Source of the DNA: Vibrio astriarenae
Lineage (GTDB): Bacteria > Pseudomonadota > Gammaproteobacteria > Enterobacterales > Vibrionaceae
DNA length: 64,000 bases
Assembly: GCF_010587385.1 (NCBI RefSeq)
Contig: NZ_CP047475.1
Coordinates: 3,056,327 to 3,120,326, forward strand
Direction: 5' to 3'
Part shown: positions 37,288-46,972 of the stretch, piece after piece
Layout of the letters: every line of letters starts with the position of its first letter
Position numbering within the stretch: the first letter of the stretch is position 1
The notes under the pieces: model-generated
The model's database searches: none
Told to the model about the DNA's origin: nothing
What the model saw: the letters and a program-made list of their open reading frames with translations, nothing else
Made by a program: the position numbers and the translations under genes

Positions 37288-38817
37288 CTAGTTTACTTTA
37301 TCCTCTATCGGTTGTCTTTCTGCTTGTTGCATTTGTGTATCTGGATCATTGTGCGACAGCTCAGACAGGGCTGGAGAAATTGGACGCTTTATCTCTACAC
37401 CTAGCTGTTTAAAGCTTTCTGCCTGACGAATAGCGTTGCCTCGACCTGTTGCCAGCTTGTTCATTGCACCTTGATATTGCTGGTTTGCTTTGTCTAATGC
37501 CCCACCGAGGCCTTCCATATCATCAACAAATAGGCGCAACTTGTCATAAAGCTTGCCTGCACGCTCAGCAATCAGCTTGGCATTTTGATTCTGGCGATCA
37601 TTGCGCCACAGATTGTCAATCGTGCGCAAGGCCACCAACAACGTGGTTGGGCTCACCAGTAAGATGTTGTTATCGAACGCATCACTCACTAAGCTTGGGT
37701 CAGCCTCAATGGCGACTTGGAAAGCAGGCTCTACCGGGATAAACATCAACACATAATCAAGGCTCTCGATACCTTGCAGTTGATGATAGTCTTTCTGCCC
37801 TAACCCTTTAATATGCGCTCTAACCGATAGCAAGTGCTCACTTAACGCACGTTTTCGCTCGGTATCTTCCTGTGCGTTAAAATAGCGTTCATAGGCGACA
37901 AGCGTCATCTTAGCATCAATAATCACCTGCTTGCCTTGCGGTAGATTGACGATCACATCGGGCTGATAGCGTTTACCTAGCTCACTCTTATAGCTGGTTT
38001 GTGTTGTGTATTCGTGCCCTTCACGCAGTCCTGATTCAGCCAATACACGCGCAAGCACCACTTCCCCCCAGTTGCCCTGTTGCTTATTATCGCCTTTCAG
38101 TGCGTTGGTTAAGTTGACGGCTTCCTGGGTCATTCGCTCATTCAGCTGCTGCAATTTTTGCAGCTCATGAACTAAGGTGTGACGCTCTTTGGCTTCAACG
38201 GTAAAGCTATCACTGACCTGTTTCTTGAACCCTTCTAATTGCTCTTTAAGGGGGGATAACAACCCTTCTAAACTGGTCTTGTTTTGCTGATCAACCTTGG
38301 CGGTTTTCGCCTCAAACAACTGATTAGCAAGTTGCTCAAACTGCTGTTTCAAGCGCTCTTCGGCTTGTTCAAGCAACTGCAACTTCTCTTGATTTGCTTT
38401 GCTCTCTTGTTGGTGACGCGCTTCTTGCTCACGCAGGCTCGCCTCAAGCTCTGACTTTTGTTCACGCATTACCTCCAAGTCATGAGCATACTGCTCGCGC
38501 TCATTGCGCAGTGACTCAAAATGACGCAGTTTTTCGAGCATTGCCATCATCTTGCCATGGGTTTGTTTGAGCTCGTGCGCAGCTTTATCTCTTTCAATAT
38601 CGAGCTCGTCCAACTCTTGCTGGCTCTGCACTAAACTCTGTTTTAGTTGTTGACTCTCTGATTGATGTAGCTGGCTTTTCAGCTCAAGCTCTTGCTCAAG
38701 CAGTTGGCATTGTGCCTGTAACTTATTTTTCATCCACCAGCTGGCAACACCGGCGCTAATTATGCTGCCTCCAGCCAATGCCATTAGTGTGGTTTGATGA
38801 TCGAGGAGCCACTGCAT
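37288..38817 (-). CDS. rmuC: DNA recombination protein RmuC
   Basis: This 509-residue protein has an N-terminal transmembrane helix (about 9-25), a long Gln/Glu/Leu-rich coiled coil (about 30-200) and a C-terminal nuclease-like domain (G-N-W-G-E-V-V-L-A-R-V-L-E/A, Y-Q-P-D-V-I-V-N-L-P, V-I-I-D-A-K-M-T-L). The D-x-K core is that of PD-(D/E)xK nucleases. RmuC limits inversion at short inverted repeats. ATG 38817 is chosen; an upstream in-frame start at 38895 would run through a LexA-like palindrome. Confidence 0.94.
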   Translation of the reverse strand: MQWLLDHQTTLMALAGGSIISAGVASWWMKNKLQAQCQLLEQELELKSQLHQSESQQLKQSLVQSQQELDELDIERDKAAHELKQTHGKMMAMLEKLRHFESLRNEREQYAHDLEVMREQKSELEASLREQEARHQQESKANQEKLQLLEQAEERLKQQFEQLANQLFEAKTAKVDQQNKTSLEGLLSPLKEQLEGFKKQVSDSFTVEAKERHTLVHELQKLQQLNERMTQEAVNLTNALKGDNKQQGNWGEVVLARVLAESGLREGHEYTTQTSYKSELGKRYQPDVIVNLPQGKQVIIDAKMTLVAYERYFNAQEDTERKRALSEHLLSVRAHIKGLGQKDYHQLQGIESLDYVLMFIPVEPAFQVAIEADPSLVSDAFDNNILLVSPTTLLVALRTIDNLWRNDRQNQNAKLIAERAGKLYDKLRLFVDDMEGLGGALDKANQQYQGAMNKLATGRGNAIRQAESFKQLGVEIKRPISPALSELSHNDPDTQMQQAERQPIEDKVN

Positions 38818-38866
38818 GGTCACAATCCTTAAGTTAGCGAGTAAGTCTCTAATAATGGTATTTTTA

Positions 38867-38886
38867 TACTGGATAAATGTCCAGTT
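38867..38886. promoter_or_regulatory. Candidate LexA box between rmuC and the EamA gene
   Basis: TACTGGATAAATGTCCAGTT has the CTG-N10-CAG core and flanking T/A bases of LexA boxes, with perfect ACTGGA/TCCAGT arms. It sits 50 bp upstream of rmuC and 63 bp upstream of the divergent transporter gene. Confidence 0.5.
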
Positions 38887-38949
38887 TTGACGCAAATAAG
38901 AGTGGCTATAAACTAGGCGTCCCTAACCCGTTTTTATATGGACATCATC

Positions 38950-39864
38950 ATGAACGAGCGCCGCGCTCTGTTATTTGGCCTATCTGCCGTGCTTCTTTGG
39001 TCAACGGTGGCCACCGCATTCAAATTGACGCTAGCCGAGTTTTCTCCGATTCAAATGCTCACCATCGCCAGCATGGTTTCCGCGCTTGCCTTGTTTTGCG
39101 TCTGCGCGGCAAAAGGAACCCTCAAGCAAATAGCACCAACCTTTCTCGCCAACCCTGGCTACTACCTATTGCTCGGCTTGATCAATCCTTTGGCCTATTA
39201 TCTCATTCTGTTCAAAGCTTACGATCTGCTTCCTGCCTCACAAGCACAAGCCATCAACTACAGTTGGGCAATCACCTTAACCCTGATGGCGGCCGTATTT
39301 CTTGGCCAGAAAATCCGCAAACAAGACTGGATAGCTTGCGCATTGAGTTACTTTGGCGTGATTGTCATTGCGACCCAAGGTGATCTATTGAGCCTCAACT
39401 TTGAGAGCCCACTTGGTGTTGGTCTCGCCCTACTCTCGACACTGCTGTGGGCGGGTTACTGGATCCTCAATACCAAAAACAAAGCGGACCCTATTGTCGC
39501 CGTTCTTCTCGGTTTTTTGGTGGCGATTCCATTTGCCATTGGATTGATGATTTATGAAGGTATCGGCTTTGCCAATATTACCCAACAGGGCTGGCTTGCT
39601 GTGACTTATGTGGGTCTTTTTGAAATGGGGGTGACCTTCGTTTTGTGGCTATCTGCTCTCAAGCTGACCAACAACACGGCACGCATCAGTAACCTGATAT
39701 TTGCTTCGCCCTTTATTTCCCTCATGCTTTTATCGACTATTATCGGCGAGGATATCCACCCGAGCACGTTGGTAGGACTCGTGCTGATTATTATTGGCTT
39801 GGTGATACAACAACTAAAAATAAGGCCAACCAACAACAATTCAGCTTCCGAACGCAAAGCCTGA
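38950..39864 (+). CDS. EamA/DMT superfamily transporter
   Basis: A 304-residue inner-membrane protein with ten predicted helices in two EamA repeats (about 5-135 and 147-295). The substrate is unknown; relatives export amino acids or metabolites. ATG 38950 has GGA seven bases upstream, better than ATG 38938. It diverges from rmuC across a LexA-like site, which is unusual for a metabolite exporter. Confidence 0.85.
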   Translation: MNERRALLFGLSAVLLWSTVATAFKLTLAEFSPIQMLTIASMVSALALFCVCAAKGTLKQIAPTFLANPGYYLLLGLINPLAYYLILFKAYDLLPASQAQAINYSWAITLTLMAAVFLGQKIRKQDWIACALSYFGVIVIATQGDLLSLNFESPLGVGLALLSTLLWAGYWILNTKNKADPIVAVLLGFLVAIPFAIGLMIYEGIGFANITQQGWLAVTYVGLFEMGVTFVLWLSALKLTNNTARISNLIFASPFISLMLLSTIIGEDIHPSTLVGLVLIIIGLVIQQLKIRPTNNNSASERKA

Positions 39865-39950
39865 GAAACGTATTCAAGTCTATACAACTGGACTCGATCA
39901 TACTCAACAACAGGCGTATCATGTGGGGCCTATTTTCTTGCTTTATAGAT

Positions 39951-39976
39951 AGAAGCCTAAGTAGTTAGGCTTCTTA
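39951..39976 (+). terminator. Probable terminator after the EamA gene
   Basis: A perfect 10-bp stem AGAAGCCTAA/TTAGGCTTCT with a GTAG loop, but only a weak T-run. Confidence 0.5.
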
Positions 39977-40015
39977 TAGCACCCAGTGTGCAAGTAACAT
40001 GGATTGGAGCATCAC

Positions 40016-42067
40016 ATGTCCAGTAAAAAACCCCACCAGCTCGAGGCGACTCTCAAACAGTTTTGGGATGGCCTTGATGACCACGCTTGGATAAAGGATC
40101 TCAATGGGGTTTATGTACAATGTAATACCGCCGTCGAAAAAGCCTGGAGTCGCCCTCTCTCATCCATTATTGGCAAAACCGACTACGAGATCTTCGACAA
40201 AGATCTCGCCGACAAATTCTTGGTGACCGACAACATTGCCCTTTCTACCGGAAAACAGCACATCGTCGAAGAGTGTGCTCGGGCTGATGAGAATGGCCAA
40301 GAGATATGGCTGGAAACCATTAAATCCCCTGTGATTGACGATGACGGCCAGGTCATTGGGGTTTCTGGTATGACACGTAACGTCACCCGCAGAAAGCAGG
40401 TAGAAAACCAACTTGCGCTGGCAGCAAAAATTTTTCACAACTCCAATGAAGGTATGATAATCACTGATGTGCGCGGCAACATCATGGATGCAAACCCTGC
40501 TTTTTCTAACATTACGGGATATACGCTTTCTGAAGTCATTGGCCGCAATCCTCGTCTGCTTCAATCGGGCATGCATAATGTCGACTTTTATCGCTCAATG
40601 TGGAGCACACTCGAAAATGACCTGCAGTGGAAAGGTGAGTTTATTAATCGCCGAAAAGATGGCTCCCTATATCCACAAATGACCACCATTACTAAGGTTC
40701 TGGACAATAACCAGCAGTTGATGAACTTCATCTGCGTATTTGAAGATGTCTCGGTACAAAAGGCGCATGAAGAAAAACTCGAAAAGCTCGCTTTCTTTGA
40801 CCATCTAACAGAGCTTCCGAACCGAGCGACTCTGCTTAAGACCATGAATGAGCAGATCATTCATGCCAGTAACACGCAGCAGATGTTTGCAACCCTATTT
40901 CTCGACATAGACCACTTCAAGCACATCAATGACTCCTTCGGTCATCAAAGTGGCGATCAGATTCTAACCGAGCTTGCTCGCAGACTTCGCTCTCAGCTTG
41001 GTCGTCATGACCATATTGCTCGTATCGGGGGGGACGAGTTTGTTATTTTGATTACAGATATCGTCTCTATGGTTGAAGTGACTGCGGTTGTTGAGCGCAT
41101 CTTTAGCTTGTTCAACCAAAGCTTCAACTTAATACCCAACGAGTCTCTGCGTATTTCCACCAGCATTGGCATTGCCATGTACCCAAGTGATGGACTTGAT
41201 GCAGAAGCGTTACTAAAAAATGCTGATACAGCGATGTATCTTGCCAAAAACAATGGGCGCAACGGTTACGCCTTTTACACCCCTGAATTAACCGATGTCG
41301 CTCTCTCACATGTGCGCATTCAATCAGCCCTGCATAATGCGCTAGAGCAAGAGCAGTTTTCCCTCGCGTATCAACCTCAGTTCGACCTAGCCAATAACCA
41401 GTTAAAAGGGTTTGAGGCACTGTTGCGCTGGACGCATCCGGAGCTCGGTAATGTCTCCCCTGCACAGTTTATCCCCATTGCTGAGCGCACAGGGTTGATT
41501 CAAGCCATTGGGTATTGGGTGTTAACCAGTGCATGCCAACAAGCAAAGCGCTGGCTGGATGAGGGGCATAACTTCGGAAAGATCGCGGTGAATGTCTCTG
41601 CGGTACAACTGAGACAGCGTGATTTTATTGATAAGCTCACTCAAATCCTACTCAACACGGGCTGCCCTGCCAGTCGTATCGAGATAGAGATCACTGAGGG
41701 TTTCCTAATTGATAACAAAGATCAGGCCATTCATGATCTGCAACTGCTGCAAAAGCTTGGTGTGAGTGTCGCGCTGGATGACTTTGGTACCGGTTACTCT
41801 TCTCTCTCGTACTTGAAAGGCTTGCCGCTCAACAAACTCAAGATTGATCGCTCGTTCATCAATGATGTACCTGACAACAATGAAAGCAACTCGATCGTTA
41901 ATGCGATTATTGCAATGGCTAAAACGCTTTCCCTAGAGGTGATTGCAGAAGGGATTGAGCAGGCAGAACAGATGGACTATTTAACCCAAAGTGGCTGCCA
42001 CAGTGGCCAAGGCTATTTCCTTGGTAAACCACTCACGACAAACGATGCCACCCAAGTCATCAGATAA
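40016..42067 (+). CDS. PAS-PAS-GGDEF-EAL cyclic-di-GMP protein
   Basis: A 683-residue protein without transmembrane segments. Two PAS/PAC modules come first (about 10-130, with W-I-K-D-L-N-G and G-K-T-D-Y-E-I-F; and 135-255, with I-I-T-D-V-R-G-N-I). The GGDEF domain (about 265-420) keeps R-I-G-G-D-E-F. The EAL domain (about 430-680) keeps E-A-L-L-R-W, N-V-S, E-I-T-E, D-D-F-G-T-G-Y-S-S and A-E-G-I-E. Both active sites look intact, so it may make and degrade c-di-GMP depending on a cytoplasmic signal sensed by the PAS domains. GGAG lies upstream of ATG 40016. It stands alone. Confidence 0.92.
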   Translation: MSSKKPHQLEATLKQFWDGLDDHAWIKDLNGVYVQCNTAVEKAWSRPLSSIIGKTDYEIFDKDLADKFLVTDNIALSTGKQHIVEECARADENGQEIWLETIKSPVIDDDGQVIGVSGMTRNVTRRKQVENQLALAAKIFHNSNEGMIITDVRGNIMDANPAFSNITGYTLSEVIGRNPRLLQSGMHNVDFYRSMWSTLENDLQWKGEFINRRKDGSLYPQMTTITKVLDNNQQLMNFICVFEDVSVQKAHEEKLEKLAFFDHLTELPNRATLLKTMNEQIIHASNTQQMFATLFLDIDHFKHINDSFGHQSGDQILTELARRLRSQLGRHDHIARIGGDEFVILITDIVSMVEVTAVVERIFSLFNQSFNLIPNESLRISTSIGIAMYPSDGLDAEALLKNADTAMYLAKNNGRNGYAFYTPELTDVALSHVRIQSALHNALEQEQFSLAYQPQFDLANNQLKGFEALLRWTHPELGNVSPAQFIPIAERTGLIQAIGYWVLTSACQQAKRWLDEGHNFGKIAVNVSAVQLRQRDFIDKLTQILLNTGCPASRIEIEITEGFLIDNKDQAIHDLQLLQKLGVSVALDDFGTGYSSLSYLKGLPLNKLKIDRSFINDVPDNNESNSIVNAIIAMAKTLSLEVIAEGIEQAEQMDYLTQSGCHSGQGYFLGKPLTTNDATQVIR

Positions 42068-42072
42068 GAAAA

Positions 42073-42095
42073 ACCCAGCATCACTGATGCTGGGT
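42073..42095 (-). terminator. Terminator of the flavoprotein gene
   Basis: An ACCCAGCATCA/TGATGCTGGGT stem with a minus-strand TTTTTCTT; it may also stop the convergent GGDEF-EAL gene. Confidence 0.8.
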
Positions 42096-42125
42096 ATATA
42101 AAATCTCGGTCTACATCGGTGAAGC

Positions 42126-43319
42126 TTAGACCCACTGGCCTGCCACAAACCCTGAGCTCCAACACCACTGAAAATTGTAGCCTCCCAGCCAACCCGTCAC
42201 ATCCATCACCTCACCAACAAAGTACAGGCCTTCAACTGACTTACACTCCATGGTTTTTGATGATAGATGGTCTGTATCAACACCACCTAAAGTCACTTCG
42301 GCGGTTCGGTAACCCTCTGTACCATTCGGTAGGATAGTCCAATTTTCTAAACGCTCGACAATCTGTTCAAACTGCTTAGCATTGTATTGTTTCAGCGGCT
42401 TATCATCTAACTCTCGGCGAGCAATTAGCACTTCCACTAAACGCTTAGGCAGTACTTTTGCCAGCGTGTTCTTGAGGCTTTGGTTCGGGTGCTTCTCTCG
42501 CGAGTTCTCAAGCAAGCTGGCGATATCGTCATTCGGTACCAAGTTGATGCTCACAGGCTGACCTGCTTTCCAGAAAGAGGAGATCTGCAACACCGAAGGG
42601 CCAGATAAACCACGATGAGTGAACAACAGCGCTTCTTTAAACATGGTGCCATCTTGCGCGGTGATCTCGCTCGGAATCGCAATACCCGACAGCTCATCTA
42701 ATGCCTGCTTATCTTCTTTGTGCAAGGTAAATGGCACCAGACCTGCGGTGGTTGGCATCACTGGCAGCCCAAACTGCTCAGCAATTTTATACCCAAATGG
42801 CGTTGCGCCAAGCTTTGGCATCGACAAGCCACCGGTCGCCACCACCAAAGAATCACATGTGTATGACTCGGTATTGATACTCAAGGAGAACCCCTGTTCT
42901 CGTTTCTCAATCGAGTGAACATCCGCCTGATACTGCAGCGCTACATTAGGCATGTCACACTCTGCCAGCAGCATTTTTACGATGTCTTTTGCCGTATGAT
43001 CCCCAACACAAAATAGCTGACCATGGTCGCGTTCTTCAAACTCGATACCATGCTTGCTCACCATAGAGATAAAGTCCCAATTGGTGTATTGCGAAAGCGC
43101 TGACTTCACAAAATGTGGGTTGTTGCACAGGTAATTCTGCGCGCTGACATCGTAATTGGTGAAGTTACAACGACCACCGCCAGAGATAAGAATTTTACGT
43201 CCCGGCTTTTTTGCGTGGTCCACAACAAGTACGCGACGCCCTCGCTTACCAGCTTCAGCCGCACACATTAATCCTGCTGCGCCCGCACCAATAATCACTA
43301 CATCAACGTGCTTACTCAT
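42126..43319 (-). CDS. NAD(P)/FAD-dependent oxidoreductase, HI0933/YhiN family
   Basis: A 397-residue flavoprotein. The dinucleotide motif is G-A-G-A-A-G-L-M-C-A (about 11-20), and the family signature P-G-R-K-I-L-I-S-G-G-G-R-C-N-F-T-N follows. The C-terminal G-G-V-D-T and the F-V-G-E-V-M-D-V-T-G motif close the FAD site. The physiological reaction of this family is uncertain. ATG 43319 is preferred; the GTG one codon earlier is possible. Confidence 0.9.
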   Translation of the reverse strand: MSKHVDVVIIGAGAAGLMCAAEAGKRGRRVLVVDHAKKPGRKILISGGGRCNFTNYDVSAQNYLCNNPHFVKSALSQYTNWDFISMVSKHGIEFEERDHGQLFCVGDHTAKDIVKMLLAECDMPNVALQYQADVHSIEKREQGFSLSINTESYTCDSLVVATGGLSMPKLGATPFGYKIAEQFGLPVMPTTAGLVPFTLHKEDKQALDELSGIAIPSEITAQDGTMFKEALLFTHRGLSGPSVLQISSFWKAGQPVSINLVPNDDIASLLENSREKHPNQSLKNTLAKVLPKRLVEVLIARRELDDKPLKQYNAKQFEQIVERLENWTILPNGTEGYRTAEVTLGGVDTDHLSSKTMECKSVEGLYFVGEVMDVTGWLGGYNFQWCWSSGFVAGQWV

Positions 43320-43344
43320 CACTTGTTACTCACTTTTAAGCAGA

Positions 43345-43374
43345 AATAAAAAAGGATGTGCAAATGCACATCCT
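43345..43374 (-). terminator. Terminator of uspB
   Basis: A palindromic stem AGGATGTGCA/TGCACATCCT with TTTTTTATTT on the minus strand, 57 bp after uspB. Confidence 0.8.
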
Positions 43375-43431
43375 CCATGATTGGTGGCTATTTTAGCGGC
43401 AAAGCCTATCCATGCCAACTTTAGTTTATTG

Positions 43432-43755
43432 TCACAACATAAACGCAGCAAACACCGTCACAGCAAGAAGGGTCATGCTCAAGACGAATAAGCCCCGAAC
43501 TCGCACACACTTGTCTATGAACGCGGTATCGTGGTGTTGCAGATACTCCCGCGTGCGTAGATAGTGGAACAGGCGCACCTGTTTGGTGTAGTTTCCATGT
43601 GTGGTGAAGAAGCCCCCACCATCTACTTGCTGATAAAGCAATGGGTGAGCTTCGCGCATTATATATATCAGGGATCGCAGTGCGGTGAGGTATCTCGCCA
43701 AATTGACGGTACTCACTACCATTAGTGAAAATAGAATAACATCGCTGCTGATCAT
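43432..43755 (-). CDS. uspB: Universal stress protein B
   Basis: A 107-residue inner-membrane protein with helices at about 4-24 and 88-106 flanking a polar loop, matching UspB in length and in the L-R-Y/L-R-T-R-E-Y segments. In E. coli UspB is induced in stationary phase and confers ethanol tolerance. It is near ferritin and uspA, a conserved vibrio block. Confidence 0.9.
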   Translation of the reverse strand: MISSDVILFSLMVVSTVNLARYLTALRSLIYIMREAHPLLYQQVDGGGFFTTHGNYTKQVRLFHYLRTREYLQHHDTAFIDKCVRVRGLFVLSMTLLAVTVFAAFML

Positions 43756-43832
43756 CTCTCCTCCCTACACCTTGTCATGGGCGAGCAGAGATGATCGTGA
43801 TAGTCCTTAGCGCAGGGCCGTCGGGATATATC

Positions 43833-44360
43833 TTACTCCGCTGGCGAATCCATGATCGAAGATGAGCCTTCTTTTGCCATTGCAGCTAAATCTTTATCAA
43901 TGAAGAACAACGCTTTACCATCTTCACCAACCAGATCCAGCTTGTCTAAAATTCCCTTAAATAGCTTCTCTTCCTCGTGTTGCTCTGCCACGTACCACTG
44001 CAAGAAGTTAAAGGTAGAATAGTCTTGAGAAGAGAACGCCACATGTGCCAGCTTGTTGATTTTTTGCGTAATCATCTGCTCATGCTCATAGGTTTCTCGG
44101 AACACATCACCAAGACTCTCAAATTGGTGCTTTGGTGCTTCAATCGCACCCAGAATCGGCATCGCACCCGTCTCACTTACATACGTAAAGAGGCGCTGCA
44201 TGTGCTCCATCTCTTCTACAGCATGAGCACGTAAGAATTCAGCCGCTCCCTCAAACCCCTTGTCTTCACACCAAGCACTCATTTGTAAGTATAGATTGGA
44301 TGAGAAAAATTCCAGATTAATTTGCTCGTTGAGCTGCTCTACCATTTCGTTAGCTAACAT
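43833..44360 (-). CDS. ftnA: Non-heme ferritin
   Basis: A 175-residue ferritin of FtnA type. Ferroxidase ligands are visible in the order E-F-F-S-S-N-L-Y (helix A, E17-type), A-V-E-E-M-E-H (helix B), and [11 protein letters not shown] (helix D). Twenty-four subunits form a shell storing ferric iron. AGGAG five bases before ATG 44360 fixes the start; the longer frame to 44414 has none. RyhB and a Fur-box gene in the same window suggest coordinated iron control. Confidence 0.95.
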   Translation of the reverse strand: MLANEMVEQLNEQINLEFFSSNLYLQMSAWCEDKGFEGAAEFLRAHAVEEMEHMQRLFTYVSETGAMPILGAIEAPKHQFESLGDVFRETYEHEQMITQKINKLAHVAFSSQDYSTFNFLQWYVAEQHEEEKLFKGILDKLDLVGEDGKALFFIDKDLAAMAKEGSSSIMDSPAE

Positions 44361-44569
44361 TGGGACTCCTAGTACCTTTATTCTAATATCCGCTAGTGTA
44401 CGCCGCTGCGGCACGTTTTAACGTGACCTCTTTTGACTTATCAGCATACCTTTGAGATCAAAGATAACACTTTGTACCAAAGAAGTGGATATGCGATCAC
44501 TGCAACATTCCCCCCAAAGGGTTAGTGCTAAGCTGAGGTTAATCAAACGGTGTTCATGGAGGTGTAGTT

Positions 44570-44995
44570 ATGAGTTATCAACATATTCTGGTGGCTGTCG
44601 ACCTAACGCCAGACAGCCGATTGCTGATCGATAAAGCGGTCTCTCTAGCCCAACCTTTGGGTGCCAAAGTCTCGCTGGCACATATCGATGTGAACTATGC
44701 TGAGCTATACACTGGTTTAGTGGATATCAATCTCGCCCAGACCCAAGATCAAGCCGCTGCCGGCTCCCTACGCCAGCTTAATGAGCTTTGTGAAGCAACA
44801 GATTATCCGATTGCAAACACACTGGTGGGTGCCGGAGATCTCAGTAGTGAGCTGTGTGAATCGGTTGAAGAGATGGATATCGACTTAGTGGTTTGCGGTC
44901 ACCACCAAGACTTCTGGAGTAAGCTGCTATCGTCTACGCGCCAGTTGATTAACTGCACACCGGTGGATGTGCTTGTGGTGCCAATTAAGGACTAA
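44570..44995 (+). CDS. uspA: Universal stress protein A
   Basis: 141 residues with the UspA fold: first strand H-I-L-V-A-V-D-L and C-terminal V-D-V-L-V-V-P. The ATP-binding G-x-x-G-x(9)-G-S motif of ATP-binding Usps is absent, consistent with the non-nucleotide-binding UspA class. GGAGG precedes the start. It diverges from ftnA. Confidence 0.93.
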   Translation: MSYQHILVAVDLTPDSRLLIDKAVSLAQPLGAKVSLAHIDVNYAELYTGLVDINLAQTQDQAAAGSLRQLNELCEATDYPIANTLVGAGDLSSELCESVEEMDIDLVVCGHHQDFWSKLLSSTRQLINCTPVDVLVVPIKD

Positions 44996-45004
44996 CGAAT
45001 CCGA

Positions 45005-45529
45005 TTAATGTAGCGATTCTACCGAAGCATCTTGGCTAAGGCTCACACTCGATGCCTGTTCGATTTTTTGCTTGAGCTTTTGATGCTTCTTCGCCAACTT
45101 GCGCTGCTTTTTAAGCACCTTTTTCATCGCTTTAAGATGCTTTTTCTGTTTCTTAATCGCTTTCTTCGCCTGTTTAAGCGTTTGTTCACTGCTATCGAAC
45201 TCGATTGGGCTATCACTCTTGACTAACGGTAGCGCCGTTATCTGAGTGAGCTTCTCATCTGCGACTTTATTCACTATTGGTTCTGGCCGTATTTCAGCGG
45301 GCTGGGTTATCGTCTCTTGCAGCAAGCCACATTGGCTCTGTTGCTCCTGTTGAGCTTTTTTCTGACAAGATAGAGGCGGGATAGCGGCTGGCTTGCATAG
45401 ACGGGATTGGTCGTCGGCACTGCGCGCGCACGAACGACATACAAACTTTGGCTCAGCAACCAAGCGATGGATATCCCCCAAATGCTCTTGGATGTCGCGT
45501 CGATTCAGTTTGCAAAGACGTTTAGTCAT
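45005..45529 (-). CDS. Unknown Lys- and Cys-rich protein with upstream Fur box
   Basis: I do not recognise this 174-residue protein. The N-terminal third holds six cysteines (C6, then C-R-S-C at 31-34, and single Cys near 45, 55 and 67), a pattern compatible with metal binding. The C-terminal half (about 115-160) is an extreme Lys/Gln/Leu repeat (A-K-K-A-I-K-K-Q-K-K-H-L-K) likely to form a long basic helix or coiled coil. No signal peptide is visible. A good Fur-box match starts 21 bp upstream of the start codon. It converges with uspA (9 bp apart) and lies close to ferritin. An iron-related role is inferred from context alone. Confidence 0.65.
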   Translation of the reverse strand: MTKRLCKLNRRDIQEHLGDIHRLVAEPKFVCRSCARSADDQSRLCKPAAIPPLSCQKKAQQEQQSQCGLLQETITQPAEIRPEPIVNKVADEKLTQITALPLVKSDSPIEFDSSEQTLKQAKKAIKKQKKHLKAMKKVLKKQRKLAKKHQKLKQKIEQASSVSLSQDASVESLH

Positions 45530-45549
45530 ACCGCTTACCTAACTAAAAA

Positions 45550-45564
45550 TAATAATGATTCTTA
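45550..45564 (-). promoter_or_regulatory. Candidate Fur box
   Basis: TAATAATGATTCTTA matches 11 of 14 fixed positions of the 7-1-7 Fur motif (TGATAAT-N-ATTATCA), directly upstream of the Lys/Cys-rich gene. Confidence 0.65.
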
Positions 45565-45609
45565 ATTAGGTATAACGCGAATCTGAAGCGCACGCAAGCG
45601 GTTAATCGC

Positions 45610-46395
45610 TTACTCGCTGTCCATTGCCGCTTTGACGTAGACATCAAATCGATTCTTCTTAGTTTCGATCTTCATTGAAGGCGCTTGGTCAGCCAAAAAT
45701 GGCGCGTAATCAGGCCTTTTCACAACCACACGTTTCGTTGCCAGGTGCATGGCGGGTTGCCACAAGCCATCCGCATCGTGATCGGCTCCTACCAGAGATT
45801 GAAACACTCGCATCTCCTTTTTCACTAAAGCCGATTTCTTTTTGTTATCCGGATGTGGGTACATTGGGTCGAGATACACCACATCTGGCTGAACAAAGCC
45901 CTCTCGATCAGCCAGTTCATCGAGCGCATCATGACTGGACGCGTGGAGTAGCGACATACGCTCACTCACCCAATGGCCTATCTCCGAATCTTGCTGCGCG
46001 CGAGCCAAACCATCGTCAAGTAGCGCTGCGACCACGGGGTGACGCTCTACCATCTGCACATTGCAGCCAAGTGATGCAAACACAAAAGAGTCACGCCCTA
46101 AACCAGCAGTGCCATCCAACACGGTTGGAGTCACGCCTTTGTTTAATCCCACTGCCTTAGCAATAGATTGACCTTTTCCACCACCAAATTTGCGACGATG
46201 AGCAACAGCACCAGTAACAAAATCCACAAAGATCGCCCCAAGCTTCGGCTCATCAAGCTTACGCAGCTCCAAACGCTCAGGCGTCAGCACCAAGGCAAAC
46301 TCACTACTAGAGTCATGTTGTAATCCCCAGCGAGAAACCAGCTGTTCAAAATGAGTAGTTTGCGATGTATCTTCGCAGATCAACTGTAGGCGCAA
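45610..46395 (-). CDS. rsmJ: 16S rRNA (guanine(1516)-N2)-methyltransferase RsmJ
   Basis: A 261-residue SAM-dependent methyltransferase. It has [13 protein letters not shown] (motif I) and the catalytic V-Y-L-D-P-M-Y-P-H of the RsmJ/YhiQ family, with [11 protein letters not shown] downstream. It methylates G1516 of 16S rRNA. It is a single gene divergent from asnC. Confidence 0.94.
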   Translation of the reverse strand: MRLQLICEDTSQTTHFEQLVSRWGLQHDSSSEFALVLTPERLELRKLDEPKLGAIFVDFVTGAVAHRRKFGGGKGQSIAKAVGLNKGVTPTVLDGTAGLGRDSFVFASLGCNVQMVERHPVVAALLDDGLARAQQDSEIGHWVSERMSLLHASSHDALDELADREGFVQPDVVYLDPMYPHPDNKKKSALVKKEMRVFQSLVGADHDADGLWQPAMHLATKRVVVKRPDYAPFLADQAPSMKIETKKNRFDVYVKAAMDSE

Positions 46396-46505
46396 GGTAG
46401 GCTCCGAAATAAGTACAAATTTGTGTCATGGTGAGTGTACCCAATTTTACTGGGATGCTCTAAGATAAACAGCACTTTTCACCGATAGAAATGGAGTCTA
46501 TCGCA

Positions 46506-46964
46506 ATGCAGACCACAAAACTCGATGACCTTGATCGCGCCATTCTAAAAACGTTAATGGAAGATGCACGCACTCCTTACGCTGAAATGGCCAAAGAGTT
46601 TGATGTCAGTCCTGCAACGATTCACGTACGCATCGAAAAGATGAAGGCGGCAGACATTATCCAAGGCACCGAGGTGATCGTGAACACCAAAAAGCTCGGT
46701 TATGACGTGTGCTGTTTTATTGGTATTAATCTCAATGCAGCAAGGGACTACCACTCTGCACTGGAAAAGCTGAACGCATTAGATGAAGTGGTCGAAGCGT
46801 ATTACACGACAGGCGCGTATAACATCTTCGTCAAACTGATGTGTAAATCGATTGAAGAGCTACAGTTTGTTTTGATTGATAAACTGCAAGCAATTGATGA
46901 AGTACAATCCACCGAGACGCTAATCTCGCTGCAAAACCCCATCAATCGCAATGTCAATCCGTAA
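46506..46964 (+). CDS. asnC: Transcriptional regulator AsnC (Lrp/AsnC family)
   Basis: 152 residues, the same length as E. coli AsnC and similar along it. The N-terminal helix-turn-helix contains Y-A-E-M-A-K-E-F-D-V-S-P-A-T-I-H-V-R-I-E-K. The C-terminal RAM domain has E-A-Y-Y-T-T-G-A-Y-N-I-F-V-K and ends S-T-E-T-L-I-S-L-Q-N-P-I. AsnC senses asparagine and controls asnA, which is not in this window. ATG 46506 is chosen; the ATG at 46491 overlaps the GGAG. Confidence 0.94.
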   Translation: MQTTKLDDLDRAILKTLMEDARTPYAEMAKEFDVSPATIHVRIEKMKAADIIQGTEVIVNTKKLGYDVCCFIGINLNAARDYHSALEKLNALDEVVEAYYTTGAYNIFVKLMCKSIEELQFVLIDKLQAIDEVQSTETLISLQNPINRNVNP

Positions 46965-46972
46965 TACCAGCG

